Notes under the pieces: model-generated
What the model was told of the DNA's origin: nothing
What the model saw: only the letters and a program-made list of their open reading frames with translations
Databases searched by the model: none
Position numbers and translations under genes: made by a program
In this document: in pieces, positions 43,040 to 52,618 of the stretch
Numbering within the stretch: the first letter of the stretch is position 1
How the letters are laid out: each line of letters opens with the position of its first letter
NCBI GenBank assembly: GCA_004294445.1
Contig: REAZ01000011.1
Coordinates: forward strand, 1-64,000
Source: Cytophagales bacterium
GTDB taxonomy: Bacteria; Bacteroidota; Bacteroidia; Cytophagales; Thermoflexibacteraceae
Direction: 5' to 3'
Length of the DNA: 64,000 bases

Positions 43040-45046
43040 ATGCGATATATCTTTGAGATTCAATCAAAACAATTTGCTTTTTTTATTTTGCTTTTGTTTC
43101 CTTTGTTTGCCTCTGCCCAGTCTGCCCAAGACTTTTTTGATAAGGGCTTGGAGGCTACCGATGCCAAAGACTTGGACAAGGCAATCGACCTTTATTCCAA
43201 AGCCATTGGCAAAGATGCTTTCTTTATTGATGCCTATTTTAATCGGGCATGGTGCTATATAGAATTGGGCAAGTACAACGAATCTATTAGAGATTTTAGC
43301 AAACTCATAGATTTGGACAAAGACTATCCGAATGCCCACGTAAGTAGGGGTATTGCCCGATACAGCCTTGGAGATTACGAGAAAGCCATCGCAGATTATT
43401 TGGCTGCTATCAAACTTGACCCTAACAATAAGTTGTGTTACAACAATATAGCCGTTACGAAAGAGAAACTCAACCAGCGAGACGAGGCAATGGTCTATTA
43501 CGAAAAAGCCTTAGAAATAGACCCAAACTATGACGTTGCCAAAGAAAATAAGAATGCCTTGAAACTGCTTTTGGACAGCTTAGACCAACAACAGCAAGTA
43601 GTAGGCGTGGCAGAAGTAGCAGAAGTTTCCGCACAAGACTACTTCAATAAGGGCTACCAAGCAAGCGAAAAAGGAGAATATAACAAAGCGATTGAACATT
43701 ATAGCAACGCTATCAGCATAGACCGCAACTACCGTCAAGCCTACGAAAATAGAGGCTGGGTAAAATACAGAATCGAAAAATATATTTCTGCCTTAGACGA
43801 TTTTAATGTAGCCTTAGACATGGGCGTAAGCAAAACAACTTACTATCAGCGAGGTTTGGTAAAGATAAAATTAGGCAGTTTGGAAGGTGCTATCAAAGAC
43901 TTTGACAGGGCGTTGGAAATAGACCCCGAATATGCCTCTGTGATGGAATATAAAAGACTTACTCAGAAGGCTATTGACGATAAAAATGCGAAATTTTTTG
44001 ATAAAAATCCTCCAAAAATTTCTATTACCTCGCCCAATTTAGCTGAAACCAGAGGCATCGGCGTAGTACGATTAGATGAAAATGTTACTATAGCAGGGGT
44101 AGCTCAAGATGAAAGCGGAATCAAAGAAGTAGTGGTAAATGGAAACCACGCACAGCTACGACCAAACGGCGAATTTGATGTGCAACTACCACTTGGGCAG
44201 GGCAAAAATCAGATTTTAGTTGTTGCTTTTGACCTCAAAGGGAATAAGGCAGAGCAGCAATTTATGATAGAAAGACCTATCAAAGAAACTGTGGCGGCGG
44301 CGAAGGAAATTACCTCGACCAATGGGAAAAACTACGCACTCATCATTGGCACTGACGATTATGATACTTGGGAAAAACTCAACAATCCCGTACAAGATGC
44401 AAAGGCAATCGGCGAAGAGCTAAAAGTTTCCTATAGCTTTGAAACAGACTTCGTTATCAATGCTAAAAGAGAGCAAATTTTGCTAAAACTTAGGGAATAT
44501 GCCAAAAAAACTTACGAACCCAACGACCAGCTTTTTATTTTTATTGCAGGACATGGGCATTTTGATGAAGTGCTTAGTGAGGGCTTTTTAGTAGCCAAAG
44601 ACAGCAAGAAAGAAGACGAAAGCGGAGCAAGCTATATTTCTCATAATACTTTGAGAAACAGTATTAATAATATAAAATGCAAACATATTTTCTTGGTGAT
44701 GGACGTTTGCTTTGGGGGTACTATAGACCCGCTCGTAGCAAAAAGAGGCGGAGCAACCGAGTACGACAACATCTCCAAACAAGAATTTATTGCTCGCAAG
44801 TTACGATTCAAAACGCGCCGCTACCTCACCTCTGGTGGGAAAGAATATGTTTCTGACGGTCGCCCTGGTATGCACTCTCCCTTTGCCCGTAGGCTATTAG
44901 AGGCTTTGAGGGGCTTTGGCGGCAATGATAGTATCCTTACGATTGGCGAAATTATTACCCAAGTAGAAGCGCTAAGCCCAGAACCACGCACAGGCGAATT
45001 TGGTGATAATGAGCCAGGTAGCGACTTTGTCTTTATCGTAAAGTAG
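43040..45046 (+). CDS. Exported TPR and caspase-like (C14) peptidase
   Basis: 668 aa with an N-terminal signal peptide (FAFFILLLFPLFASAQ, ending near 27). Two TPR blocks follow: about 28-165 (YFNRAWCYIELGKYNESIRD and so on) and about 198-300. An Ig-like domain spans about 325-412 (ISITSPNL ... FDLKGNKAEQQF). The caspase/metacaspase fold is at about 428-668, starting NYALIIGTDDYDTW. The catalytic dyad is H505 (AGHGHFDE) and C557 (MDVCFGGT). The signal peptide places the peptidase outside the cytoplasm, unlike most conflict-type caspases. The next gene, 93 bp on, is another exported TPR protein. Substrate and trigger unknown. Confidence 0.9.
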   Translation: MRYIFEIQSKQFAFFILLLFPLFASAQSAQDFFDKGLEATDAKDLDKAIDLYSKAIGKDAFFIDAYFNRAWCYIELGKYNESIRDFSKLIDLDKDYPNAHVSRGIARYSLGDYEKAIADYLAAIKLDPNNKLCYNNIAVTKEKLNQRDEAMVYYEKALEIDPNYDVAKENKNALKLLLDSLDQQQQVVGVAEVAEVSAQDYFNKGYQASEKGEYNKAIEHYSNAISIDRNYRQAYENRGWVKYRIEKYISALDDFNVALDMGVSKTTYYQRGLVKIKLGSLEGAIKDFDRALEIDPEYASVMEYKRLTQKAIDDKNAKFFDKNPPKISITSPNLAETRGIGVVRLDENVTIAGVAQDESGIKEVVVNGNHAQLRPNGEFDVQLPLGQGKNQILVVAFDLKGNKAEQQFMIERPIKETVAAAKEITSTNGKNYALIIGTDDYDTWEKLNNPVQDAKAIGEELKVSYSFETDFVINAKREQILLKLREYAKKTYEPNDQLFIFIAGHGHFDEVLSEGFLVAKDSKKEDESGASYISHNTLRNSINNIKCKHIFLVMDVCFGGTIDPLVAKRGGATEYDNISKQEFIARKLRFKTRRYLTSGGKEYVSDGRPGMHSPFARRLLEALRGFGGNDSILTIGEIITQVEALSPEPRTGEFGDNEPGSDFVFIVK

Positions 45047-45139
45047 ATGTAACTTCGCCTTCAGCAAAAAATTGCTTTTGAGTCGCAGTAGCAGCCCTAA
45101 GTATTCGCTTAAAGACAAATGTACTTTTATAGATTAAAA

Positions 45140-46075
45140 ATGAAACAACAGCATATAAAAATTTTCCTTTTATTATTACTTATTAGCCGTTGCATATCTA
45201 CCTATGCCCAGCAACAAGGCTTCCATTTTGGCTTGCTCTCTGCTGACCCTACCTACGCCAATATGGTCAGTGGGGGTAAAAAGCAGCTTATCGCCAAGGC
45301 ACTTAACCTGCCAAAAACAAATTATTGGCTTGCCTTTATGGTAACGGAACGCACAGAAGACCAAGACCTTTGGTCGCCTGATAAGGCAGACCGCACCGTA
45401 GGCAAAATTTTCGTGTATGACGCACTTAATAAACGCCTCGAACCTACGCTATCTAACTATGTAAACACACAATTAGGGGCTGACAAATACTATGAGGCTA
45501 ATTTTTGCGGTGGCTTAGGTTCTCTCGAAGAGAAAGACTATAAAATAGTAGGCGACAAAATTGTAATTACGCAATTCTACGCTCCTGCTACTGAGCGTAG
45601 CAACTGTGCTACTGAGATAGTTTTCAGAAATGGACAAATAGTGGTACAGAAACTAAGTATGGAAGATACAAGTTTGGAAACTGCTACGGGCAAAGAGCGA
45701 AAGCTACTGAACCAAAAGGCATTAGACTTGCTTAAGGCGGGCAAAACCAATGATGCCATCATGATTTGGGAAGACTTGTACGGAGAGTGGCTACACGGAG
45801 CTTTCCCACGAGCAGGCACTCCCGATGAAGTGCTTAACAATCTGGGGTTTGCCTATTGGAAGCTAAAAATGTATCCCGAAGCAGAAAAAATCTTGCTCGA
45901 ATGTAAAAAAAACTTCCCTCAGCGAAAGTCAGTCTATGTAAACTTAGGTGATTTGTACCGAGATATGAAAAAGAAAAAAGAGGCAATTCTTCATTACGAA
46001 CTATTCATAGCCATAGGTGTTACCCAACAGCAGCAGTACTACGCAAGCGAGGAGATAAAAAGATTAAAACAGTAG
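45140..46075 (+). CDS. Exported TPR protein of unknown function
   Basis: 311 aa from the ATG at 45140, which starts the signal peptide (MKQQHIKIFLLLLLISRCIS, cleavage near YA-QQ). The N-terminal half (about 28-190) has no family I recognise (HFGLLSADPTYANMVSGG ... EANFCGGLGSLEEKDYKIVG). The C-terminal third has two to three TPR repeats (LNNLGFAYWKLKMYPEAEKI, VYVNLGDLYRDMKKKKEAIL). It lies 93 bp after the exported caspase-like gene on the same strand and may work with it; that link is inference from position and shared TPR use. Confidence 0.72.
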   Translation: MKQQHIKIFLLLLLISRCISTYAQQQGFHFGLLSADPTYANMVSGGKKQLIAKALNLPKTNYWLAFMVTERTEDQDLWSPDKADRTVGKIFVYDALNKRLEPTLSNYVNTQLGADKYYEANFCGGLGSLEEKDYKIVGDKIVITQFYAPATERSNCATEIVFRNGQIVVQKLSMEDTSLETATGKERKLLNQKALDLLKAGKTNDAIMIWEDLYGEWLHGAFPRAGTPDEVLNNLGFAYWKLKMYPEAEKILLECKKNFPQRKSVYVNLGDLYRDMKKKKEAILHYELFIAIGVTQQQQYYASEEIKRLKQ

Positions 46076-46175
46076 CCTAATGAAAAATAGCACAATTTTT
46101 TTATTCCCTTCATATATACTACCTTTGCGATATCTAATTTCGAACGCCTGCTTAGGGTACGCATAAAATTTACTT

Positions 46176-47207
46176 ATGGAACAAACATTTGATAATGAAG
46201 AGGAAACACTTTTCGAACACCATCGCATCGAGGTCGACAAGGGGCAAGCATTGCTAAGAATAGATAGATTTCTGACTGACCGTCTGCCTAATGCTTCCCG
46301 AAATAAAATCCAATTAGCCATTGACTCGGACTTTGTGCTGGTAAATGGCAAACCTACGAAGGCAAATTACAAGATACGCCCTTCAGATGTCATTACTATT
46401 TCCTTGCCCGAACCGCCGAGAGATACAGATGTAAAACCTGAAAATATCCCTCTGAATATTGTCTATGAAGATGATTATCTGTTGGTTGTAAACAAGCCTG
46501 CGGGCATGGTCGTACACCCTGCTTTTAATAATTGGTCGGGAACTTTGGTCAATGCACTTACCCATCACTTCCAAAATCTGCCAACAATGAAAGGTAATGA
46601 CGGACGACCTGGGCTGGTGCATAGGATAGACAAAGATACTTCGGGCTTGCTCGTGATTGCCAAAACCGATGCCGCTATGGTGCATTTGGCAAAACAATTT
46701 TATGTTCACTCTATTGAAAGAACCTACTACGCCCTTGTTTGGGGAGAGCCAAAAGAAAGCAGAGGTACTATAGACGCACCGCTTGGGCGAAGCCTAAAAG
46801 ATAGGCGAGTAACTATAGTTTATACGCCCGAATCGGGCTTAGTAGGTGGCAAAGAAGCAGTTACGCACTATGAAGTGCTAAAAAATATCCGCTATGTTTC
46901 CCTGCTCAAATGCAACTTAGAAACAGGCAGAACGCATCAGATTAGGGTGCATTTGAAGCACTTAGGACATCCTATTTTCAATGATGAAACCTACGGCGGC
47001 AATATTGTCCTCAAAGGAAATATGTTTTCCAAGTACAAGTCTTTCGTGGAAAATTGCTTCCAAGTAATTCCGCGCCAAGCACTGCACGCCAAAACATTAG
47101 GTTTCATACACCCAATTACCAAAGAAAAGATGCAGTTTGACTCTGACTTACCTGCGGACTTTCAGGCAGCATTGGAAAAGTGGGAGCATTATGTGAATTA
47201 TAATTAG
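46176..47207 (+). CDS. rluD: RluA/RluD family 23S rRNA pseudouridine synthase
   Basis: 343 aa. An N-terminal S4 RNA-binding domain (about 25-95, RIDRFLTDRLPNASRNKIQL) is followed by the catalytic domain. The nucleophilic Asp is in GLVHRIDKDTSGLLVIAKT, with supporting motifs VVNKPAGMVVHP and ETGRTHQIRVHLKHLGHPIF. Proteins of this class modify helix 69 or other positions of 23S rRNA. TACCTTTG at 46120-46127 is a likely -7 box. The RluD subgroup call rests on the S4 domain and length and is less certain than the family. Confidence 0.92.
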   Translation: MEQTFDNEEETLFEHHRIEVDKGQALLRIDRFLTDRLPNASRNKIQLAIDSDFVLVNGKPTKANYKIRPSDVITISLPEPPRDTDVKPENIPLNIVYEDDYLLVVNKPAGMVVHPAFNNWSGTLVNALTHHFQNLPTMKGNDGRPGLVHRIDKDTSGLLVIAKTDAAMVHLAKQFYVHSIERTYYALVWGEPKESRGTIDAPLGRSLKDRRVTIVYTPESGLVGGKEAVTHYEVLKNIRYVSLLKCNLETGRTHQIRVHLKHLGHPIFNDETYGGNIVLKGNMFSKYKSFVENCFQVIPRQALHAKTLGFIHPITKEKMQFDSDLPADFQAALEKWEHYVNYN

Positions 47208-47223
47208 TTTGGGAACAATATTT

Positions 47224-47556
47224 TTACAATTTGCTTTTTAACTCTATCAGAAAGGACTTTACGTCTTCGAGGGCATTGATGATTTGAACGGTATTATCAG
47301 CGATTTGAGCCTTATTTTGGAGTACCTCTTTAGCCCCCTGTAGGGTATAGCCTTTTTTTTTCACCAAAAAATAGATGGTTTGTAGGGTATCTATGTCCTC
47401 TTTGGTATATTGCCGAGTACCATTTTTAGTTTTGCGGGGCTTTATCATGTCAAAATGGCTTTCCCAAAATCGAATGAGCGAAGGGGCAACATCAAAAAGT
47501 TGTGCTACCTCTCCAATACTATAATATTTTTTTTCTATGTCGTTGTCTTCTTTCAT
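47224..47556 (-). CDS. MerR family transcriptional regulator
   Basis: 110 aa. The N-terminal winged helix is typical (YYSIGEVAQLFDVAPSLIRF, WESHFDMIKPRKTKNGTRQY, TKEDIDTLQTIYFLVKKKGY). The C-terminal part is only a short helix, with no ligand domain. Such short MerR proteins are conserved in Bacteroidota and often solitary. It is divergent from the lysozyme-like gene (248 bp apart) and convergent with rluD (16 bp gap). Its target is unknown. Confidence 0.9.
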   Translation of the reverse strand: MKEDNDIEKKYYSIGEVAQLFDVAPSLIRFWESHFDMIKPRKTKNGTRQYTKEDIDTLQTIYFLVKKKGYTLQGAKEVLQNKAQIADNTVQIINALEDVKSFLIELKSKL

Positions 47557-47804
47557 TTATAATATAAGTTCAGAGGCAAGAAACGGAGGGTACACAGACC
47601 GTTACAAGACTAATATGTTTTTACTTTCAAAATTATATGTCTTCCCGCTAAAGAACAGCAATTTATAAATCATTTTTCATATTTCAAAACTTTATTACTG
47701 CTATTCATTATTAGAGATTTTTCATATAAAAAATGGTGTTTTTTTTTGCTTATTATGAATGAATTACTAAATTCAAAAAAATTTTAAACCTTTTAATAAA
47801 AAAT

Positions 47805-48755
47805 ATGAGTAATGCACAAGCTTTTTTGAATGCTCGTGGGGTATTCAGAGTAAGCGTAACAAATGAAGGGGCGCGCAATAGGTATGATGTTTCTTTCCCT
47901 CGCCCTACAGGTGGAGTAGGCACGGCTACTTTCAGAGATAACGTACCAAGTTCATTTTCAGTCTATAAGGAAGGAGTTACCTATGCTGGTACGCCTACAG
48001 CAAGCATAGATAAGTTACCTCCGCAGGCTTTTGCAGCAGCAGGGCTGAACGCAACTTTGACCAAAGCACTCCGCTTAGTTTCTTCGCATGAAGCAAAATT
48101 TGATGGCATCAACAGTTATGACAAGGCTATTTTCTCTTTTGGATTTATCCAATTTGCAGGAGGTTCCGTATCAGCAGGACAGCTACCTAATATGATGATG
48201 CTTTTCAAAACTAAACAGCCGCAAATGTTCCAACAAGCCTTTGGGCAGTATGGGATAGATGTAGTTGCTGGTTCACCCCGTCCTAATGTACTTGTGTGGA
48301 CTGAAAATGGCAATCAGGTAGGTGGGGACGATGCGTGGATGTACATCATGCGGAATAAACAGCTTACTACAGCGTTTATTGCGGCAGGCAACAGCCCTAT
48401 TTGTATGGCTATGCAGATAGAACAAGCCGCAGTTGGCTATGTGTTTCCTGCTTTAAAGATGAATTTGGATTTGGGTGCGCTTGGCAAAGTGCCTGCAAGT
48501 TCCATTCTTCGCTCTGAGGCGGGCAATATATCATTGATAGACCGTACTATCAATATGGGCGGCGGTGGCGCGAGCAAGCTCTTTACAGAAGCCATCAATA
48601 CTCTTGCACCAGGGGCTTCGCTTGGGCAGATTCAGGCATTGAGCGACCAGCGAATCTTGCAGCAATTAGTGGCTATCGGGACGACTCGTAACGATAAACG
48701 CATCATCGACCGTATGAATAGTATTCTTACTGGCGGTTATAGCTTTGCCAAATAG
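47805..48755 (+). CDS. Lysozyme-like fold protein, paralogue A (no signal peptide)
   Basis: 316 aa with no signal peptide or membrane segment. The core (about 80-200) reads SSHEAKFDGINSYDKAIFSF, then GFIQFAGG. This is the E-x8-S-type layout of lysozyme/transglycosylase-like folds, in which a Glu precedes a SYD...FSFGFIQF strand pair. Further blocks shared with the next gene are FRDNVPS, DDAWMYIMRNKQLTTAFIAA and SEAGN. The N-terminal 75 residues form a beta-rich domain. It is the first of a tandem paralogous pair. Family assignment is by pattern only. Without an export signal it could be an effector or a phage-derived lysin. Confidence 0.72.
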   Translation: MSNAQAFLNARGVFRVSVTNEGARNRYDVSFPRPTGGVGTATFRDNVPSSFSVYKEGVTYAGTPTASIDKLPPQAFAAAGLNATLTKALRLVSSHEAKFDGINSYDKAIFSFGFIQFAGGSVSAGQLPNMMMLFKTKQPQMFQQAFGQYGIDVVAGSPRPNVLVWTENGNQVGGDDAWMYIMRNKQLTTAFIAAGNSPICMAMQIEQAAVGYVFPALKMNLDLGALGKVPASSILRSEAGNISLIDRTINMGGGGASKLFTEAINTLAPGASLGQIQALSDQRILQQLVAIGTTRNDKRIIDRMNSILTGGYSFAK

Positions 48756-48796
48756 TTCATTTTTGATTGTGTATCTTTAAAATTATAACTCTAAAA

Positions 48797-49780
48797 ATGG
48801 TTGAAAATCAATCTGGAGCAGGTTTCTCCGAAGCTCTCCAAGCACGTCAGATATTTCAAATAGGGAAAGAAGAAAAATTAGGCTATAGCGAATATACGGC
48901 AACTTTTCCTAAGGCAGATGGTGAAATTAGCACTATAGTCTTTCGTGATAATGTGCCAAGCCCTTACACGACCTACATGGACGGTATTGTTCATACTGGT
49001 TCGTTTATGCCCAAAGACATTCGCCCAGGTAGCTTGCCTAATGTGGCTATCTCGGATACATTGGCAAAGTCGCTACAGTTTGTTTATGCCGAAGAAGGCT
49101 GCTTTGATGCCGTAAATAGCTATGACAGAGGCATTTTTTCTTACGGATTTATTCAGTTTTCGGGAGGTATGGGCGGTACTTTGAACGATTTTATGCTCCT
49201 GCTCAAACTAAAGTATCCCACAACTTTTGAAGAATATTTTGGGAAGTACGGAATAGACGTAGCAGAAGGAAGTCCGCGTGCTATAGTTTCTGTGCTGAAT
49301 ACTGAAGAAAATACAGTGCTAACAGGTGATGCGGCTTGGATGTACATCATGCACAGCAAGCAACTTACGACTGCTTTTATAGCTGCTGGTTCAGACTTAA
49401 ATGTTGTTTCTACTCAAATAGAATACATCATGTATGCCTATATGAACCCCGCTATCAATACGCTGATTGATTTGGAAATAGGAGGAAATATTTATCAGGG
49501 AGTTCCTTTGCATTCCGTTATCAATTCAGAAATGGGTGTGGCAGCTATGATGGATTTAACTATAGTGATGTGGGTACGCAAAATGGGAGTTTTGTTCAAA
49601 AGAGCAATCGAAGAGGTAGCAAGCGAATTTGGACTAACTGCTCTTGATGATGTAAAAAATATAGATGAGCGTGCTGTAATCCAAAAAATAGTGAGCTTTG
49701 AAGAAACTAAAGTCTTAACAGACAGGCGTTTGGCTAAGGTACTAAGTAGCGGCATGAGTTTCGAGAAAAATACTTTATAG
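48797..49780 (+). CDS. Lysozyme-like fold protein, paralogue B (no signal peptide)
   Basis: 327 aa from the ATG at 48797; an upstream GTG frame is less likely. It is clearly homologous along its length to the gene just before it, sharing FRDNVPS, EEGCFDAVNSYDRGIFSYGF, FGKYGIDV, DAAWMYIMHSKQLTTAFIAA and S-x-INSE-x-G. The candidate catalytic Glu is in AEEGCFD. There is no signal peptide. It starts 41 bp after the first paralogue's stop, so the pair is one operon closed by a strong terminator. Identity looks about 35-40% by eye, so the duplication is old. Confidence 0.72.
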   Translation: MVENQSGAGFSEALQARQIFQIGKEEKLGYSEYTATFPKADGEISTIVFRDNVPSPYTTYMDGIVHTGSFMPKDIRPGSLPNVAISDTLAKSLQFVYAEEGCFDAVNSYDRGIFSYGFIQFSGGMGGTLNDFMLLLKLKYPTTFEEYFGKYGIDVAEGSPRAIVSVLNTEENTVLTGDAAWMYIMHSKQLTTAFIAAGSDLNVVSTQIEYIMYAYMNPAINTLIDLEIGGNIYQGVPLHSVINSEMGVAAMMDLTIVMWVRKMGVLFKRAIEEVASEFGLTALDDVKNIDERAVIQKIVSFEETKVLTDRRLAKVLSSGMSFEKNTL

Positions 49781-49806
49781 GTTTTCCAAGCCTATTTTCT
49801 ATAAGT

Positions 49807-49841
49807 AAAGATGTCATCTTTTTTAGGAAGATGACATCTTT
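49807..49841 (+). terminator. Strong terminator after the lysozyme-like pair
   Basis: The perfect 14-bp stem AAAGATGTCATCTT (49807-49820) and AAGATGACATCTTT (49828-49841) with a 7-nt loop is followed by TTTTGTT. It lies 27 bp after the stop and ends 4 bp before the convergent next gene, whose transcript it may also end. Confidence 0.85.
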
Positions 49842-49844
49842 TTG

Positions 49845-50231
49845 TTATTTGTAAATTTTCTGTACTTTAAAAACCCAGCAGCTAAACTCATCTTTTCGTT
49901 CTCCAGTTATTGGGTCGTCTTCCACAGGTCGCTGTGAAGAATCATTGTCATTTTTAATCTTCTTTTGGTACTTCGTCCCCACAACTTTTACTTTCTTGCC
50001 TACCCACTGCCCAAAAAGTTTTTGAGAAGGAATTTTGCTTACATTCTCTAAGACAAGTTCCTCATTGGGAAGACTAAGTACGTAGTAATCACTCCCCCCC
50101 GCACAGTAACTCTGTGTGGTTTTTGTCCATGCTTTTTTGAGAATAATCCCCGATAGCTCTTCTGTAGGGGAAACAAAAGAAGAAAAAATAAAAAATAATA
50201 AAGCAACAGACGTTAAAAAATACTTTTTCAT
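49845..50231 (-). CDS. Small exported protein of unknown function
   Basis: 128 aa with a signal peptide (KYFLTSVALLFFIFSSFVS). The mature part has an SH3/OB-like beta pattern (YYVLSLPNEELVLENVSK, GQWVGKKVKVVGTKYQKKIK) and two Cys. Its start is 6 bp from the stop of the carotenoid oxygenase gene, so the two are cotranscribed. I recognise no family. Confidence 0.7.
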   Translation of the reverse strand: MKKYFLTSVALLFFIFSSFVSPTEELSGIILKKAWTKTTQSYCAGGSDYYVLSLPNEELVLENVSKIPSQKLFGQWVGKKVKVVGTKYQKKIKNDNDSSQRPVEDDPITGERKDEFSCWVFKVQKIYK

Positions 50232-50237
50232 AGAAAT

Positions 50238-52433
50238 TTAAAAGTTTGGATATACATAATCATCAAAAAATTGCTGCACGCGCTTCTTTCGTTTTGGTCT
50301 GATAATGGTGTTTATCAAGCTGTTATAGTCTTGCTGCACATCTATATTGTACTTGCTTTCGCTTGGTACTAAATCGGGAATCCAAGTACAGTGCAAGGTA
50401 AAAGTGAAAGCCATTTCGCTATTGCCGAGCCTACAAACGGGTTTTTTAAGGTTCGCGGCATCAAAAATCCAAATCTCATTGTAGTAATCTACATTTTGCC
50501 CTTCGCCTTTGCCGTTAAGCATAGCACAGAAAATATAGCCATGCAGAGATTCTTCTATGCCCGCAGGCACTTCTCCTTTTTTGGGCATGAATTGTAGGCT
50601 TCGCAGATTGTAATTTTTTGGGAAAACATAGACATCTTTTCCCTCCATTGTGCTTGTGTCTATCCGCAATAAAGTATAAGGAATTTGCTTTTTAGTAATT
50701 TCTTTCAGCTCTTCCAAAGGAATAATGCGGTTTTTATAGTTTGCATACAGATTATAGATGAACTGTGAAAGCATATTGCGGTCTAAGCCGTAGGTCTGCC
50801 AAAAAATATTTTTTAGCTGTGCCTTCGTAGTTGGTATTTCGGCAGAAATCATGTTGCGGAAGGTATGCAAGCCAATTCCCCAAGAATTTATGCCAATCTG
50901 TTCAGGATTATTTACATTGCCTTTTTCCAAAAAAATCTTTGATTTGGCATCTATGATTTCTGCTTTTTCGGCATCAATGACGAACTTCCCTATTCGCCCT
51001 ATGTCCATATCTCCCAAAGCAAACAGTCCCATGTAATCCTTGTTAATTGGCTGACCATCAAGGGCTGAAAGGTCGTAGGCACGCAGCCATTCCGCCAAGC
51101 AAGCCGCACTATTATGGGCAGTATGCAGGGTAATTTCTCCATTCGGGTTTTCGTATTCGGCAGTGAGATGCACGCACTCAAGCGGAATTGGTTTCACCAA
51201 CTTTTTGGCAGTAACCTTGCTCACACCCGCCTGCAAATCAGCTCTTTTTATCAAATATACATCAGTGAAAGGCTCCATCTCTCCCGAAATAAGTCGGCGA
51301 ATAATGCGGTCTATAGTTTGATTATTGGGAAAAGGGTTATTCACCAAAATATCAATCGAGAATTTGAAAGAGGCATCTATCAGCACCAAATAATCTTGGG
51401 TGATGGTTGTTTGGTGAATACATTGTTTAATCGCAATCGCTTTTCCTTCATTATCAAGCACTTCCCACTTTTTCAACTCTCCCCCTTCGCCGTTCCATTC
51501 CATCACATAGAGGCTGTCATAAGTTTTTGATTTTGCTTCCACGTATTCTTCTACCTCTCCCAAAATCCAATTGACAATTTTTTTCCACCAAGTAGGTTTT
51601 CCTTTTATTTCTAAACGGATATTACTCAAAAATTGATTGATTTTTTCCAAGCCCTCTTTCTTCTCTTTGCCTTCTATTTCTTTTGCCAAATTTTCCAAAC
51701 GTAGCTCTACCTTGCCCTCATCTTCTATCATCATGGCAAATAAGTCCATAGAGGAAAGCATCGTTTGCGTTGATTTAGTAAAGTTTACCGTATAAAACAT
51801 TTTTTTTACGGGGTCAAAAACGGGGTGTGCCGTACTTTGCACCAACGGAAAAGGAAAGTTGAACAAGGGCGGCGTTGCGGCAAGCCATTCAGTATTTTTG
51901 CCAATTGGCGTAAGGATTTTTAGACTTACAGGGTCTATCTCATACGCACGCCCTACATCATACGTAGCGAGCATACGGTTACCCTTATCTGCGGCAAATT
52001 TGATAGGTACTACGGCAGTATTGAGTTCGTTTCTTGCCCCCAAAGCCAAAGAAATACGTGAAATTCCCATGTTTCTGAAAAAGAAATTAGGATAATCATT
52101 GGTAGGGGCTTGCGGATTGTCCTTTTTGGTAGCAAGGTCAGCATAATAACAAGGCGTTTTTAATAGGCGTGTTTTTAACTTTAGTTTCCCTACCTCATCG
52201 AAATCGAAGCGAAAAACGTAGGCATCACCGTTCATAATTGGGCTTGCATATTCTCTATTATCGCTCCCATCTGTGTTTTTTTCGGGAAAAGGCAAACCTT
52301 CAGAGTTTACACTTCCGCAGGGCGAATTGACAAAAACATGACCATAAATATCTTTAGGTAGCTCACCCTCAATTACTTCCAACTCAATATCCAATTCTTT
52401 ATTAGACGCATACATGACAGGACGATTCGGCAT
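50238..52433 (-). CDS. Carotenoid oxygenase (RPE65/CCD family)
   Basis: 731 aa non-heme iron oxygenase of the carotenoid-cleaving family. The N-terminal ELPKDIYGHVFVNSPCGSV is characteristic. The four iron-ligand His can be placed in SAHPVFD, IHQTTI, CVHLTAEY and FTLHCTWIPD. It has no signal peptide. It is longer than the usual 450-600 aa, owing to an insertion near 230-300 rich in Lys/Glu (EGKEKKEGLEKINQFLSN). It would cleave carotenoids or a related alkene such as a stilbene. It is cotranscribed with a small exported protein. The substrate cannot be read from the sequence. Confidence 0.88.
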   Translation of the reverse strand: MPNRPVMYASNKELDIELEVIEGELPKDIYGHVFVNSPCGSVNSEGLPFPEKNTDGSDNREYASPIMNGDAYVFRFDFDEVGKLKLKTRLLKTPCYYADLATKKDNPQAPTNDYPNFFFRNMGISRISLALGARNELNTAVVPIKFAADKGNRMLATYDVGRAYEIDPVSLKILTPIGKNTEWLAATPPLFNFPFPLVQSTAHPVFDPVKKMFYTVNFTKSTQTMLSSMDLFAMMIEDEGKVELRLENLAKEIEGKEKKEGLEKINQFLSNIRLEIKGKPTWWKKIVNWILGEVEEYVEAKSKTYDSLYVMEWNGEGGELKKWEVLDNEGKAIAIKQCIHQTTITQDYLVLIDASFKFSIDILVNNPFPNNQTIDRIIRRLISGEMEPFTDVYLIKRADLQAGVSKVTAKKLVKPIPLECVHLTAEYENPNGEITLHTAHNSAACLAEWLRAYDLSALDGQPINKDYMGLFALGDMDIGRIGKFVIDAEKAEIIDAKSKIFLEKGNVNNPEQIGINSWGIGLHTFRNMISAEIPTTKAQLKNIFWQTYGLDRNMLSQFIYNLYANYKNRIIPLEELKEITKKQIPYTLLRIDTSTMEGKDVYVFPKNYNLRSLQFMPKKGEVPAGIEESLHGYIFCAMLNGKGEGQNVDYYNEIWIFDAANLKKPVCRLGNSEMAFTFTLHCTWIPDLVPSESKYNIDVQQDYNSLINTIIRPKRKKRVQQFFDDYVYPNF

Positions 52434-52618
52434 ATTTATTCAGATTTTGATATTTGATACATCAGTTATTTTATGTTTGAAATTTAAGAAAAGAAATGCT
52501 TAGATTTAACAAAAACAAGCATATTATTTTACTATCTCTTAAATATCTTCCCCTTAACAAAATTAAACACCGAGTAGTCTTACTTTTCGCTAAATTTGCA
52601 GCATAAACAATAATCTAT

